NCBI RefSeq assembly: GCF_000147335.1
Contig: NC_014501.1
Span: forward strand, 1,426,001-1,490,000
DNA length: 64,000 nt
Direction: 5' to 3'
DNA from: Gloeothece verrucosa PCC 7822
GTDB lineage: Bacteria > Cyanobacteriota > Cyanobacteriia > Cyanobacteriales > Microcystaceae
Every line of letters begins with the position of its first letter. Position 1 is the first letter of the stretch. The notes beneath the pieces were generated by a model that was given only the letters and a program-made list of their open reading frames with translations, was not told where the DNA came from and made no database searches. This document shows, in pieces, positions 1-7,934 of this stretch. A program made the position numbers and the translations under genes.

Positions 1-25
1 TCGGGTTCTAGAGAAGGGACAAGAA

Positions 26-232
26 ATGGCATCAGACTTAGAACAAATCACCTCTGAGGCTGTACAAGTTGCCGAGAATTGTAATGAAATTAAAAAAGAG
101 ATTAACACCATTAAAGGTCAAATAGACACCGATGAAAAGGCAAAAGAAACCGAAAAGAATGCTGCTAAAACGGCATCACAAGGAACTAACATTACTCAAG
201 CTAATTTGGTAAAACCTGCCCCGACTGAGTAG
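26..232 (+). CDS. small acidic/helical protein of unknown function
   Basis: A 68-residue protein rich in Lys, Glu and Thr, with a heptad-like helical stretch (about residues 5-50) that could form a short coiled coil. No membrane segment, signal peptide or recognised domain is visible. A purine-rich GAAGGGAC lies about 8 bases before the ATG and supports the start. It is the first of a run of rightward genes of unknown function, and its small size and packing fit a phage- or plasmid-like module. I do not recognise it. Confidence 0.5.
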   Translation: MASDLEQITSEAVQVAENCNEIKKEINTIKGQIDTDEKAKETEKNAAKTASQGTNITQANLVKPAPTE

Positions 233-288
233 TATAATAATGGTGTATTGAACTCCTTTTTATGTAGTGAGTGAGGAATATTTTAAAA

Positions 289-1116
289 ATGGCTCTACCC
301 GAAAACTTTAATAGTTGGAAACATCTACAAGATACCCTTAGAAAAGTCCATAACAGGCTAGTTAAGGATGAGTTTTCAGATGTTGAAGATGAGCCTGATT
401 TAAATGTCCCTCGCTCCTCTTTAAAGCTTGCTTGCACCATGCAGGACTCCGATACTAGCGATATGACTGTTGCTAGAATGCTCTTTTTTCTCTTCGAGTA
501 TGGATGGGCTTATGAACAATTAGAGCCTTATTATGGACTTCCTACAGAAGAGGTTCAAAGCAATCTGAAGTTTAGACCAATACTCATTTTAAGGTTTAAA
601 GAAGATGCCTCCGATGCTTTTGAAAATGGCTATTACCCATTAAAAAGCACCGTTAAAATTAGATTAGTTAAAGAGACAAGCACCACTTTAACTAGAACAG
701 AGTGTCTAAGATTAGCAGAAAGAGTTAAAGCTGAATTATGCAGTGGCAATGGGTTTAAATTTAAGAGAGGCAAAGAACTTTATACCTACAAGGACGTTGA
801 ACACGGGCTAGACTATCAGCTTTATGTCTGGGATAAAGCCACTGCTAAGGACGTTATAGAAAAATGTAACTCTGTCCTCGAATTGCCTCATAATTGGTCT
901 AATTTGTTCTCTCATGTACCAGAGGAGCCAACAGAGAATTACCCCACCAATCCCGGCACACAGAGGATTTTAGGGGAGCAAGAAAAAAAACCTAGGAAGC
1001 GTCCTGTAGGCTACGTTCGCTTTAATCAGGCAGAAATCTATATACACGGCAGAAAATACAATTTAGTTCTCATCAATCGGCAAAATAAAACCAAAAGAGC
1101 CATCCTGTCAGCGTGA
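289..1116 (+). CDS. unknown protein of accessory module (275 aa)
   Basis: A soluble protein of 275 residues with an acidic N-terminal third (EFSDVEDEPD) and a basic C-terminal segment (KKPRKRPVGYVRF). The frame is open back to a GTG at 271, but GAGG at 273-276 is well placed for the ATG at 289, which I take as the start. No family is recognised. It is followed by 92 noncoding bases and then more unknown genes on the same strand. The tight series of unknown ORFs fits a structural or maintenance module of a mobile element; this is inference only. Confidence 0.6.
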   Translation: MALPENFNSWKHLQDTLRKVHNRLVKDEFSDVEDEPDLNVPRSSLKLACTMQDSDTSDMTVARMLFFLFEYGWAYEQLEPYYGLPTEEVQSNLKFRPILILRFKEDASDAFENGYYPLKSTVKIRLVKETSTTLTRTECLRLAERVKAELCSGNGFKFKRGKELYTYKDVEHGLDYQLYVWDKATAKDVIEKCNSVLELPHNWSNLFSHVPEEPTENYPTNPGTQRILGEQEKKPRKRPVGYVRFNQAEIYIHGRKYNLVLINRQNKTKRAILSA

Positions 1117-1208
1117 TGTAATTAACTGACCCTAAAGGGGTAGCACGGCAATTAAAGGACATAATTAAGCACTAATATGAAGTAGTTAAACCATTTTCTA
1201 AAAAAATT

Positions 1209-1856
1209 ATGCCGAATCGTAGAAGTAGGTACAGCAGGATTATTGGCGGAGAAAGGGGAGCCGAAGCGGCTACAGCCCTATGTACTTGGATTCAGGAAAA
1301 AAGCAAAACCCTTAAAGACCACCAAAGCAAGAATAAGGGGAAAAATAGACCAGCCGTTAAATTTGCATTAGTTCGGCTATTTCAATGGGGTATTTCGCCC
1401 ACAGACAAAGAAAATGACACTCCCGACGGGAAAGGAGGGAGAGTTAGTTATGTCCCAGAAACTTATACTAAATATGCTCAAACAGATATAAGAACAGGGA
1501 CTAAGTTTGAGAATCTCATGCACCCCTATCAAGATAATGGGGATGCTCCTAGCGGTTGGAGTACACAGCCAAAAGGGGACGCTACGCCTGCTAAGGCGAT
1601 AATTACCAGTGGCAGGAGTGGGACTGGTACTACCAAGGTAAGCCACGTAACTAAGCTCAACTGGACTGACTACGGCGGTACTAGCGCGAGCCTTCCTTTT
1701 GGGGTTCCCACCACTGCCACTGGAGCCGTGCAAACTCCCCCGAGTGGACACGTCAACACAGAAATAGATGTCTTTAGAAACATTAAGACAAAAATTCAAG
1801 CGACTGGTACAAATATCCTAGTAACCCACCGTCAAGAAGGACTCATGACAGAATAG
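1209..1856 (+). CDS. unknown Gly/Thr-rich protein (215 aa)
   Basis: The N-terminus is basic (MPNRRSRYSR), and the rest is rich in Gly, Thr, Ser and Pro with few long hydrophobic stretches. Such composition is common in extended beta or virion-like proteins, but I recognise no domain. There is no clear Shine-Dalgarno before the ATG, only a run of A. It ends 8 bases before the next gene, so the two are probably cotranscribed. Confidence 0.55.
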   Translation: MPNRRSRYSRIIGGERGAEAATALCTWIQEKSKTLKDHQSKNKGKNRPAVKFALVRLFQWGISPTDKENDTPDGKGGRVSYVPETYTKYAQTDIRTGTKFENLMHPYQDNGDAPSGWSTQPKGDATPAKAIITSGRSGTGTTKVSHVTKLNWTDYGGTSASLPFGVPTTATGAVQTPPSGHVNTEIDVFRNIKTKIQATGTNILVTHRQEGLMTE

Positions 1857-1864
1857 GATTACTT

Positions 1865-2134
1865 ATGAATGCAGACAGATTGAACGATATCCTTTATGTT
1901 TGTCTCTACCCTGCTGAGTATGACAACCCCGAGGAGTTTCTAGCTGATGCCGATGACAGAATAGAAAGGCAAAAGCTTCTAGAGAAAGCTCTTAGGGGTG
2001 AAGCCTCAATAGAGGATTTGGCTGACTGCCTAAACGACCAAGGCTTTAACCCTGATGACTGGCTTGATAACGCTACTAGAAACTTAGAGGTCTTATGCTC
2101 CAACCTCTCCCGATACCCCCTGATACAGAGCTAG
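1865..2134 (+). CDS. small acidic unknown protein (89 aa)
   Basis: An acidic protein of 89 residues rich in Asp, Glu and Leu, predicted helical from composition. AGGA lies 6 bases before the ATG. It follows the previous gene by 8 bases, and its last 40 bases overlap the next gene in another frame, which is typical of compact phage or plasmid operons. No family recognised. Confidence 0.55.
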   Translation: MNADRLNDILYVCLYPAEYDNPEEFLADADDRIERQKLLEKALRGEASIEDLADCLNDQGFNPDDWLDNATRNLEVLCSNLSRYPLIQS

Positions 2135-2490
2135 ACTTTAGTGGCAGTCACTGGCAACTGAGCTATAGCCAAACTTTCAACGCCGACCCCGATGCTCTCA
2201 ACCCTAGCCGCTACACCCCTATGGAGGAAAAATGGCTAGGGTCTTTTTCTTCTCCTGTCTTGCTCGTTCGGGTGACCACCACTAACCAGAATAGCCGCTA
2301 TGCTGGCAAGCTTAAACAGTTTTATGATTCCGGCCCGACAGGTTACGCTTATGCCACCTCAAGAAGGTTATGGCTTGGAACCCAAATTATCCGTTACCCG
2401 CAAGATGTGGGCAATAGCTTCTATCTCTCTTTACTGCCCGACCAATGGAAGTCTAGCCTATCTATCCTGATTTACTCGTATGTGAATTAA
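2095..2490 (+). CDS. unknown protein (131 aa), overlaps preceding gene
   Basis: A 131-residue protein rich in Ser, Tyr, Pro and aromatic residues. It begins inside the previous gene after a GAGG motif about 4 bases upstream, so translational coupling is likely. The C-terminal part looks like beta-strand-rich sequence (e.g. PVLLVRVTTTN, SSLSILIYSYV). It is the last gene of the first rightward block before about 870 noncoding bases. No family recognised. Confidence 0.5.
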   Translation: MLQPLPIPPDTELDFSGSHWQLSYSQTFNADPDALNPSRYTPMEEKWLGSFSSPVLLVRVTTTNQNSRYAGKLKQFYDSGPTGYAYATSRRLWLGTQIIRYPQDVGNSFYLSLLPDQWKSSLSILIYSYVN

Positions 2491-2690
2491 GGGCATAATT
2501 TAAGGTCTTATTTCACTTATGACCACATTCCCCGGTGACTAAGTGGTAAACAAGGGTTGAGCTTACTCAAACTGAAAGGCTCCTTGTGCCCAGTGGTTAC
2601 TGGAGTCAAACAAATATTAGCCATTATTGAAAGTCCGCAAAGGCAAGTAAACTTATTTACCCAGCATTCCAAAAGCGCATAAGCCATCTA

Positions 2691-2838
2691 GTGCCGCTAG
2701 GTGGACCTGTAATGCCGCTAATTTGTGACAAAGGTACAAACGCACCCCTAGCTATTACCAAGAGGTTTTAGCGGCATTTAAGCGGCATTGTGAAGGCTAA
2801 TTAAAATTACCTTTGGCTAGGAGTGTACTAGCGGCTAA
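2691..2838. repeat. GCCGCTA iteron-like motifs in mixed orientation
   Basis: The core TGCCGCTA occurs near 2692 and 2713. Its complement TAGCGGCA or TAAGCGGCA occurs near 2769 and 2779, and CTAGCGGCTAA at 2828-2838. Five copies in under 150 bases are unlikely by chance in AT-rich DNA. They could be binding sites for a replication or partition protein of the accessory element. Related GCCGCT repeats recur at 4794-4816. Confidence 0.5.
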
Positions 2839-2927
2839 ATAAGTCAGGAAAATTGTTGGATATATTGCATAGATAACTAAGAACAAAAAATAAAATATTT
2901 CTTTAGAAAATTATCTATCTGTAGATG

Positions 2928-2962
2928 TTCTAGATAATAGCCTTACTTAAGGCTTTCTAGAA
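2928..2962. repeat. extended imperfect palindrome
   Basis: The outer arms TTCTAGA (2928-2934) and TCTAGAA (2956-2962) flank an inner inverted repeat AGCCTT-ACTT-AAGGCT (2939-2954). Together they form a near-continuous dyad inside an AT-rich tract. It could be a protein-binding site or a cruciform. There is no T-run, so a terminator is unlikely. Confidence 0.45.
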
Positions 2963-3122
2963 AGAAAGGTTAGTAGAGTTATAGAGTTAGATATAGAATC
3001 TTTATTTGCGCCCCTCCTACCCGCGCCCCCCACCCAGTAAGAATTTCTTAGAGACAGCTTGGGCAACCCCCTTATTTATATTTTTGCATTTTTGCCGCTC
3101 TTGTCAAGCCCCTGTTAAGAGA

Positions 3123-3199
3123 TTTGTATACAAAAAGAAAACATATACAGAAAATCTAATAGTACACAATTTGACAAGGAAAATAAAGTGTACTACTAT
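3123..3199 (+). promoter_or_regulatory. sigma70-like promoter with flanking palindromes (candidate operator)
   Basis: TTGACA (3171-3176) and TACTAT (3194-3199) are separated by exactly 17 bases. The -35 is bracketed by the inverted repeat AGTACAC (3161-3167) and GTGTACT (3188-3194), whose right arm runs into the -10. A perfect 12-base palindrome TTTGTATACAAA lies at 3123-3134, and further GTGTAC or TTGTAC motifs follow at about 3215-3231. This is a strong candidate for a repressed promoter of the nuclease gene at 3362. The binding protein is unknown. Confidence 0.55.
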
Positions 3200-3361
3200 T
3201 CTATTAGTAGAACAGGTGTACAGCACTTGTACTTATCGCTATCTTTTCAAGAAATTAACAGAGCATCAACGTTTTTAGCATCAATGTTTTCCCTTGTGTA
3301 AAAGGTCAGAAAGTTGATTAAAAGCGTTGTCAAGACTCTAAAATTCAATAGGGAAACAAAA

Positions 3362-3835
3362 ATGTCAAGGTACTATGGAGCTTCCAAAAGACTTGTGCTA
3401 ACTAAGTTTACTGGCAAGGTTTGTAAAGAAGAGGATTCAGATGTTATTAAGTTTGACTCACAATTAGAGGCAACCTTTTATCAGAAATTGCTAACGCTTT
3501 TTTCAGCAGAGCAAATCAAGATACATGAGGCAGTGTTGCTTATACCTAAAACTGAGTTTCATGCAGAACGCTCTCTCAATATAGATTTTGTGGTTTCAGT
3601 TGGTTTCAAAAAGAAACTGTACATTGAAATCAAGGGGGTATGGTCTCATGAATGGGAGAGCAAATTAATGCTGCTTGCTGATAATAATCCAGAGGTTTTT
3701 ACGCATCTTTGGATAGGTGTATGCAATCCCAAAAAGACTAAGCCAAGATGTAAAAAAGTGTTTAATTCAGAGGTTGCTGAAAGAATTTTCTATGCTAGAA
3801 GTATTGGAGTCTTAGCTAATGCCGTACATTTCTAA
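3362..3835 (+). CDS. PD-(D/E)XK-fold endonuclease-like protein
   Basis: Residues 31-91 (from the ATG at 3362) match the PD-(D/E)XK layout: a helix with Glu36 (SQLEATFYQ), Asp75 in NIDFVV, and Glu89-x-Lys91 in YIEIKG. The arrangement is like DUF1064, TnsA-type and phage resolvase-type nucleases. A TTG codon at 3314 would add 16 residues, but AGGG before the ATG at 3362 favours the shorter form. It lies downstream of the palindromic promoter and overlaps the next gene by 17 bases. A role in DNA processing of the element is inferred; the cleavage specificity cannot be told. Confidence 0.65.
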   Translation: MSRYYGASKRLVLTKFTGKVCKEEDSDVIKFDSQLEATFYQKLLTLFSAEQIKIHEAVLLIPKTEFHAERSLNIDFVVSVGFKKKLYIEIKGVWSHEWESKLMLLADNNPEVFTHLWIGVCNPKKTKPRCKKVFNSEVAERIFYARSIGVLANAVHF

Positions 3836-4613
3836 ATTCAACAAAACGGGTATCAATCGCGTTATGGGGGACTATCCCAAAAAAGCAATAGATATAGAAT
3901 TTGATGAAAGTCTATTCACTAAAACAGATGATGAAACAGTCTATTTATTGCTTCACGTGGTAGAAAAGGTTAAAGGAATAATCCTTTATCCAAAGCCAGA
4001 AATAGGAGACGCTAGTCTTGAAATGATAGAGCCTCCCTATAATCTTCTGTTTGTATTCCACAACAAACCTTATCAGGGAAGAAAGAAAGGGGCAAATGGT
4101 CAATATGAAGCCATCACTATTGAGCCATCCATAGCAGAAAGGTTTTATTATGGGGCTTGCTCTGATGTCTGGGAAGACTTTGAGAGAGATAACATTACTG
4201 GACACACTCTTAAGGGATTCCTGACCCTAAGCGATAGCGACACCATCCAAGAAAAATTCTTGGGATTGGAATCTGACAACCCCAAGAAACAAATGTATCT
4301 TTCAGAGTATATTACCGTAAATAAGACTCCTGTTGCCCTAGAGGCTTTATCCCCCATTAACATAAAGTCTCTGGTCACAGAGGTGGAAAACAAGGACTCT
4401 AAAGCATCCCAGAATAAGAGAGAGTCCTATGATGACCGCGTTAAATGGGTCTGTGAAACCTATGCTAGAGATTTTGAAATTAAAGACGTTCCTAAGAGCC
4501 TTAGAGAGGTGGCATCAGGATTAGCCGATAACTTAATTGATAATGATGACACCATACGCACCGAAGCCGAAACATGGATGAGGCTTTTAGAAAACGTAAT
4601 GAAGAGTAAATAA
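3819..4613 (+). CDS. unknown protein (264 aa)
   Basis: The start lies within the end of the nuclease gene, with GGAG 9 bases upstream. The protein is soluble and acidic, with a linker (EVENKDSKASQNKRESYDD) at about residues 187-205 before a helical C-terminal domain. No family recognised. Its 17-base overlap with the nuclease gene suggests that the two are translated together and may act together. Confidence 0.55.
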   Translation: MPYISKFNKTGINRVMGDYPKKAIDIEFDESLFTKTDDETVYLLLHVVEKVKGIILYPKPEIGDASLEMIEPPYNLLFVFHNKPYQGRKKGANGQYEAITIEPSIAERFYYGACSDVWEDFERDNITGHTLKGFLTLSDSDTIQEKFLGLESDNPKKQMYLSEYITVNKTPVALEALSPINIKSLVTEVENKDSKASQNKRESYDDRVKWVCETYARDFEIKDVPKSLREVASGLADNLIDNDDTIRTEAETWMRLLENVMKSK

Positions 4614-4633
4614 CGGTAATTGGAGAATTTAAA

Positions 4634-4774
4634 ATGTATAGATTTGCTATTTTCGCAACTTTGCTAATAACTGTGCTTGTTTGCGCCTTTTTGGTTCTTT
4701 CTGTTGCTGTGACCGTTGTAGCCGCCGCTTGTTCAGCCGTTCATTGCACCGACATAACCGCATGGCAGTTTTAG
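4634..4774 (+). CDS. 46-aa single-pass membrane peptide
   Basis: A small frame of 46 residues. After MYRF comes one long hydrophobic stretch (about residues 5-32, Ala/Val/Leu/Cys rich), then a short Cys- and His-containing tail (ACSAVHCTDITAWQF). A GGAG motif lies about 8 bases before the ATG, and the gene directly follows the 264-aa gene. The segment could be a signal anchor or a holin-like or toxin-like peptide; neither can be decided here. Confidence 0.45.
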   Translation: MYRFAIFATLLITVLVCAFLVLSVAVTVVAAACSAVHCTDITAWQF

Positions 4775-4793
4775 GGGATTCTACGGCTATACT

Positions 4794-4816
4794 CTTGCCG
4801 CTTGCCGCTTGCCGCT
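4794..4816. repeat. tandem CTTGCCG heptamer (three copies)
   Basis: CTTGCCG is repeated three times head to tail with a 7-base period, followed by CTAGGG. It shares the GCCGCT core with the iteron-like motifs at 2691-2838, so the same protein might bind both places. Confidence 0.5.
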
Positions 4817-4861
4817 AGGGTTAAAGCCACCAAGTAGATACCAGAGGATTCTAAACAAAGT

Positions 4862-4886
4862 AAGGGGTTATTCTAGTTAACCCCTT
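4862..4886 (+). terminator. strong hairpin before the DUF932-like gene (terminator or attenuator)
   Basis: AAGGGGTTA (4862-4870) pairs perfectly with TAACCCCTT (4878-4886) around a 7-base loop. The T-run is displaced (4901-4905), so this is a weak intrinsic terminator or an attenuator between the membrane peptide gene and the gene at 4942. Confidence 0.4.
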
Positions 4887-4941
4887 GGGTAACCGCAAAG
4901 CTTTTTGTAATGAGTAAACACCTAATAACGAGGAAAAAACA

Positions 4942-5718
4942 ATGAGTGCATTATTAATACACGCTGGTCAAAAGAGAGTCTCTTTAGATGAATTGAAGGA
5001 GCTAGACGCATCGGTAAAGATGAAAAGTAAGAACATCCCATATTTAAGGCACTACACTATTATCAACCAAATCAAGACCAAATTAGAAGCCTTAAAACAA
5101 ACTTACTTAAAGGCTGTAAAGCACCCAGAAGCAATTGGTAATCTTTGGGATTTTGAGCTAGACATAGCTATCAGCAAAGGGGGCAATACTTGCATGGCAA
5201 TATTTCAGATAGAAATACAGGAGGAATCAGCCGAAAATACTGTTTTAGTTGTCTGTAACAGCTATGGAAAGGGTCTTAAAACTCGAATCTTTTCAGGTGC
5301 TTTTGTTCCTATATGCACTAATATGCTATTCCTGATGAATAACTTATTTGAGTGTCAAAACTGTGGAGAGATTCACGAAAAATTTATGGACTTTATGTCA
5401 AATTTTGATTCTCATGTTTTTGATTCAAATGAGGGATTCTTGGAGAGAATCAAGAACCTACAAAATTGCTACATTTCTGACCAGCAGATTTATGAGATAT
5501 TGGGTTATTTAGTCATTTGCAAGGACTTACCCAGTGGCTTAATAAAAGACATCTGGAAAGAGTACAAAAACCCACGTCATGAACAATTTAAAGAACCAAA
5601 CCCTTTCAATTTCCTTATGGCTATAACTGAATGTTTAAAAATGGTAAATGATATTGACAGATTCGTTACTCTGTCAAAAGAAGTTCCTAGTGTTTTATGT
5701 GACTATTTCCTTAATTAA
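4942..5718 (+). CDS. DUF932-like phage/plasmid protein
   Basis: A 258-residue protein. The central segment NSYGKGLKTRIFSGAFVPIC with the following TNML resembles the conserved 'SHDG...GaFRlvCsNGl' core of the DUF932/TIGR03299 family. The C-terminal NPFNFLMAITECLKM resembles that family's terminal 'W..yNa.TE.l' motif. The assignment comes from recalled family patterns and is moderate. DUF932 proteins are typical of plasmids, phages and integrative elements; their molecular role is not settled. GAGG lies 7 bases before the ATG. It is followed after 2 bases by the P-loop ATPase gene, so the two form an operon. Confidence 0.5.
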   Translation: MSALLIHAGQKRVSLDELKELDASVKMKSKNIPYLRHYTIINQIKTKLEALKQTYLKAVKHPEAIGNLWDFELDIAISKGGNTCMAIFQIEIQEESAENTVLVVCNSYGKGLKTRIFSGAFVPICTNMLFLMNNLFECQNCGEIHEKFMDFMSNFDSHVFDSNEGFLERIKNLQNCYISDQQIYEILGYLVICKDLPSGLIKDIWKEYKNPRHEQFKEPNPFNFLMAITECLKMVNDIDRFVTLSKEVPSVLCDYFLN

Positions 5719-5720
5719 TT

Positions 5721-6824
5721 ATGCTTTGGGCGCAATACAGAAAAGACATTACTGTACCTTGGGATAGTCTTTTAACTGTCGAAAACATTAACGATTATCC
5801 CCAAAAACTTTACTCCTTCATAAAGAGGATGATTTCATTCAATGATTACATGGACGAAATGCTCGGCATTAGTTATATACTTCTACCCAGTGCGTTGCTT
5901 AATCATTGTGCATATCTTCAGGTGTACGGCGTTGCTGGTAGTGGTAAGAGTACATTGGGTTACGTTGCCGCGAAATGCCGTGATATGCCGATACTCTCTA
6001 GTTCTGATACCTTTGCGGCTATAAGGAATGAGATTAGCGAAAAGGTATTTAGGAACCCAAATTTGCTCCTAGTTTGGGATGACCTTGACCCCAAGGTTTT
6101 CACCGAAAAGCCCGACTTATACCGCCTCTTAAAATACGGCTATTGCCGCGAAACCAGCAAAATATCTATAGCAGGACGAAATGGAGATGTTATAAAATTT
6201 GAATCATTTTGCCCAAAAATCATCTCATCAATTCATTCCCTATTTGATGAAAGCCAATACCCTGAATTATCTAGGAGGCTATTGGTAATAGAAATGAAAA
6301 AATTGCCTAACTCCATAGGATTTATTTCACCATTTTCTATTAATTGGAGTGGCATTGATAAGCTCTGGTCTAGCTACTGGAATGAGGACAGAGTGAAAAG
6401 CTTTCTAGAAATTAAGACCGCTATTAGTGACCTTAATTTATCTGTCTCACCCGACAAATTGATAGTTCTAATTGACTTGTTAGCTGTACTTGTTTTAGGT
6501 GGATTCTGTTCGCTTTCAGAGGTTCCTATTTACCTAGAATCAATTCTAAATAGACAGAAATCTATCAAGGAAGTAAGTAGCCAACAGGCAACAAAAGAGC
6601 TAATAGCTTATCTTGATGAGGAGAAAGATAAGCAAGATAGATTCGCTCAGAGAGAAGGCAAGATTATTAAGGTTTACAGAGTCAATCCCAAGCACCTTAA
6701 GCTCTATTTTGAGTGGCTCAAGGAGCAAGGGAGAATCAGCGAGAAAGTCTCGTTATCAAGTGTTTTTTCAACAATGAGGACATTAGGATGGAAGCTAGAG
6801 AAAGATTGGGAACTAACGAAGTAA
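5721..6824 (+). CDS. P-loop (AAA+/helicase-like) ATPase of accessory element
   Basis: Walker A is GVAGSGKST (residues 70-78). Walker B is LLLVWDDLD with Asp120-Asp121. Later ELSRRLLVIEM gives paired arginines that could be arginine fingers. The arrangement resembles phage or plasmid superfamily III/D5-like helicases and DUF927-type ATPases. At 367 residues there is no visible primase domain. It follows the DUF932-like gene by 2 bases and overlaps the next gene by 37 bases. A role in replication of the element is inferred. Confidence 0.6.
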   Translation: MLWAQYRKDITVPWDSLLTVENINDYPQKLYSFIKRMISFNDYMDEMLGISYILLPSALLNHCAYLQVYGVAGSGKSTLGYVAAKCRDMPILSSSDTFAAIRNEISEKVFRNPNLLLVWDDLDPKVFTEKPDLYRLLKYGYCRETSKISIAGRNGDVIKFESFCPKIISSIHSLFDESQYPELSRRLLVIEMKKLPNSIGFISPFSINWSGIDKLWSSYWNEDRVKSFLEIKTAISDLNLSVSPDKLIVLIDLLAVLVLGGFCSLSEVPIYLESILNRQKSIKEVSSQQATKELIAYLDEEKDKQDRFAQREGKIIKVYRVNPKHLKLYFEWLKEQGRISEKVSLSSVFSTMRTLGWKLEKDWELTK

Positions 6825-7426
6825 GTAACAAGGCTAATGAAGAGACTCATAAGTTGCCCTATGAGTGTCATCATTGGACTGATATTCAGTCTCAAGCCTA
6901 CGCCGTTAACTTAGAGCCGTCTATGCTTACGGGTGAGTGTGTTAAGTATCTGAAATTAAAGCTAAAAGGAGAGCCAAGAGACGGCGGATTTATTCCCATA
7001 AGACCAATTAAATTTGATAAGGAATATATCATCGAGTTCTTAAGAGTCAAAGTCATTGAACCCTTTAAAGGGTTATTTAAGAACTTCAATAAAGAGCTTG
7101 AATCTTGTATGACGGAAGCCTATAGACGAGCTAGTGCAGAAACAATAGGAATCCTAGAAAATGGAGAATTTGAAAACTCTTGGCTCTACAATTTAGAGAA
7201 CCACAAAGCGATAGCAACCCAGACAGTAGTAGAGGTATCCTTTGAGAAAAAAATCGTCTATGTTACCATCGTTTTCCCTTTTCTACCGGTCAACGGTCGT
7301 AAGCTTAATTTTTGGTATCCCTGTGTTGTGCCTCTAGAGAAAAAAGAGTGCGATGAAGCCCTAATGACTATGGAGTGGGACTTAGAGATAGAGGGATTCA
7401 TAAGCGGTCTTTTGCTCCTTCTTTAA
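6788..7426 (+). CDS. unknown protein (212 aa)
   Basis: The frame is open from 6713, but GAGG at about 6775 is well placed for the ATG at 6788, giving 212 residues. It overlaps the ATPase gene by 37 bases. The protein has mixed alpha/beta character and no recognised motif. A terminator follows at 7494, so it is the last gene of the operon beginning at 4942. Confidence 0.5.
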   Translation: MEARERLGTNEVSNKANEETHKLPYECHHWTDIQSQAYAVNLEPSMLTGECVKYLKLKLKGEPRDGGFIPIRPIKFDKEYIIEFLRVKVIEPFKGLFKNFNKELESCMTEAYRRASAETIGILENGEFENSWLYNLENHKAIATQTVVEVSFEKKIVYVTIVFPFLPVNGRKLNFWYPCVVPLEKKECDEALMTMEWDLEIEGFISGLLLLL

Positions 7427-7493
7427 AAGACTCTTCCTATAGAGCCTTATTCCCTGTGTTATCGCTTCAATAGAGTCTTCCATGTTCGTAATG

Positions 7494-7520
7494 CCCCCTT
7501 GAGTTTATCAAGGGGGTTTT
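7494..7520 (+). terminator. rho-independent terminator
   Basis: CCCCCTTGA pairs perfectly (9 bp) with TCAAGGGGG around a 5-base loop and is followed by TTTT. It closes the rightward accessory operon. Confidence 0.85.
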
Positions 7521-7934
7521 CCTGTACTTATATAAGCTCGTCTTATAGTTAACGCCTAGACCCTTCTTTAGAGCTTTTCTGAAAGCCCTGTCTATTCTTA
7601 CTTGCGCCTATTTTGCGCTCCTACCCCTTTTGTCGGCTTTGGCTATAGGTTCCTACCTTTGGAAACAAAGCCCCCTTGTAGGGCATTTTAGGGGGCACTG
7701 AGAGAACACTTAGCAGAGCAACTTCCAGGGTTCCCTCTCCACCTATTAAAGGGGCTTATTCGGTCAACCCCTTCCTAGGCTCAGCCAGGTGAAACAAGAC
7801 CTTTAGTTAGACCCTTATTTCACTTTTGTCACTCCCAAGCCTAGAAAATGCCTTGAGCGAGGGTCATCATTGCTAGGGGGTTACTATCGATTTACTAGCC
7901 TCATAGTGAGATAGTATGCTAGGATGTTTATAGG
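7521..7934. other. noncoding boundary of the accessory region
   Basis: No gene is seen here. A second GCCCCC...GGGGGC inverted repeat (7670-7675 and 7691-7696) lies inside. The sequence then meets the 3' end of a chromosomal-type leftward gene at 7935. The accessory element probably ends in this interval, but no attachment-site duplication can be shown because its other end lies outside the window. Confidence 0.4.

Larger units (their letters stand above)
2491..3361. other. long noncoding stretch with iteron-like repeats, AT-rich tract and regulated promoter
   Basis: I see no convincing gene in these 870 bases. In order, the stretch holds five GCCGCTA-type motifs in both orientations (2692-2838), an AT-rich tract (about 2845-3005) containing an extended palindrome (2928-2962), a C-rich run (about 3008-3035), and a promoter with inverted repeats (3123-3199). 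Repeats beside an AT-rich tract resemble the layout of an iteron-type replication origin, but no adjacent Rep protein is recognisable. Confidence 0.45.

Noticed and set aside
3006..3278. Open frame of 90 codons beginning MRPSYPRPPPS
   Set aside because: It starts in a C-rich run, has no ribosome site, and runs through the promoter and inverted repeats at 3123-3199. Its composition is unlike its neighbours.
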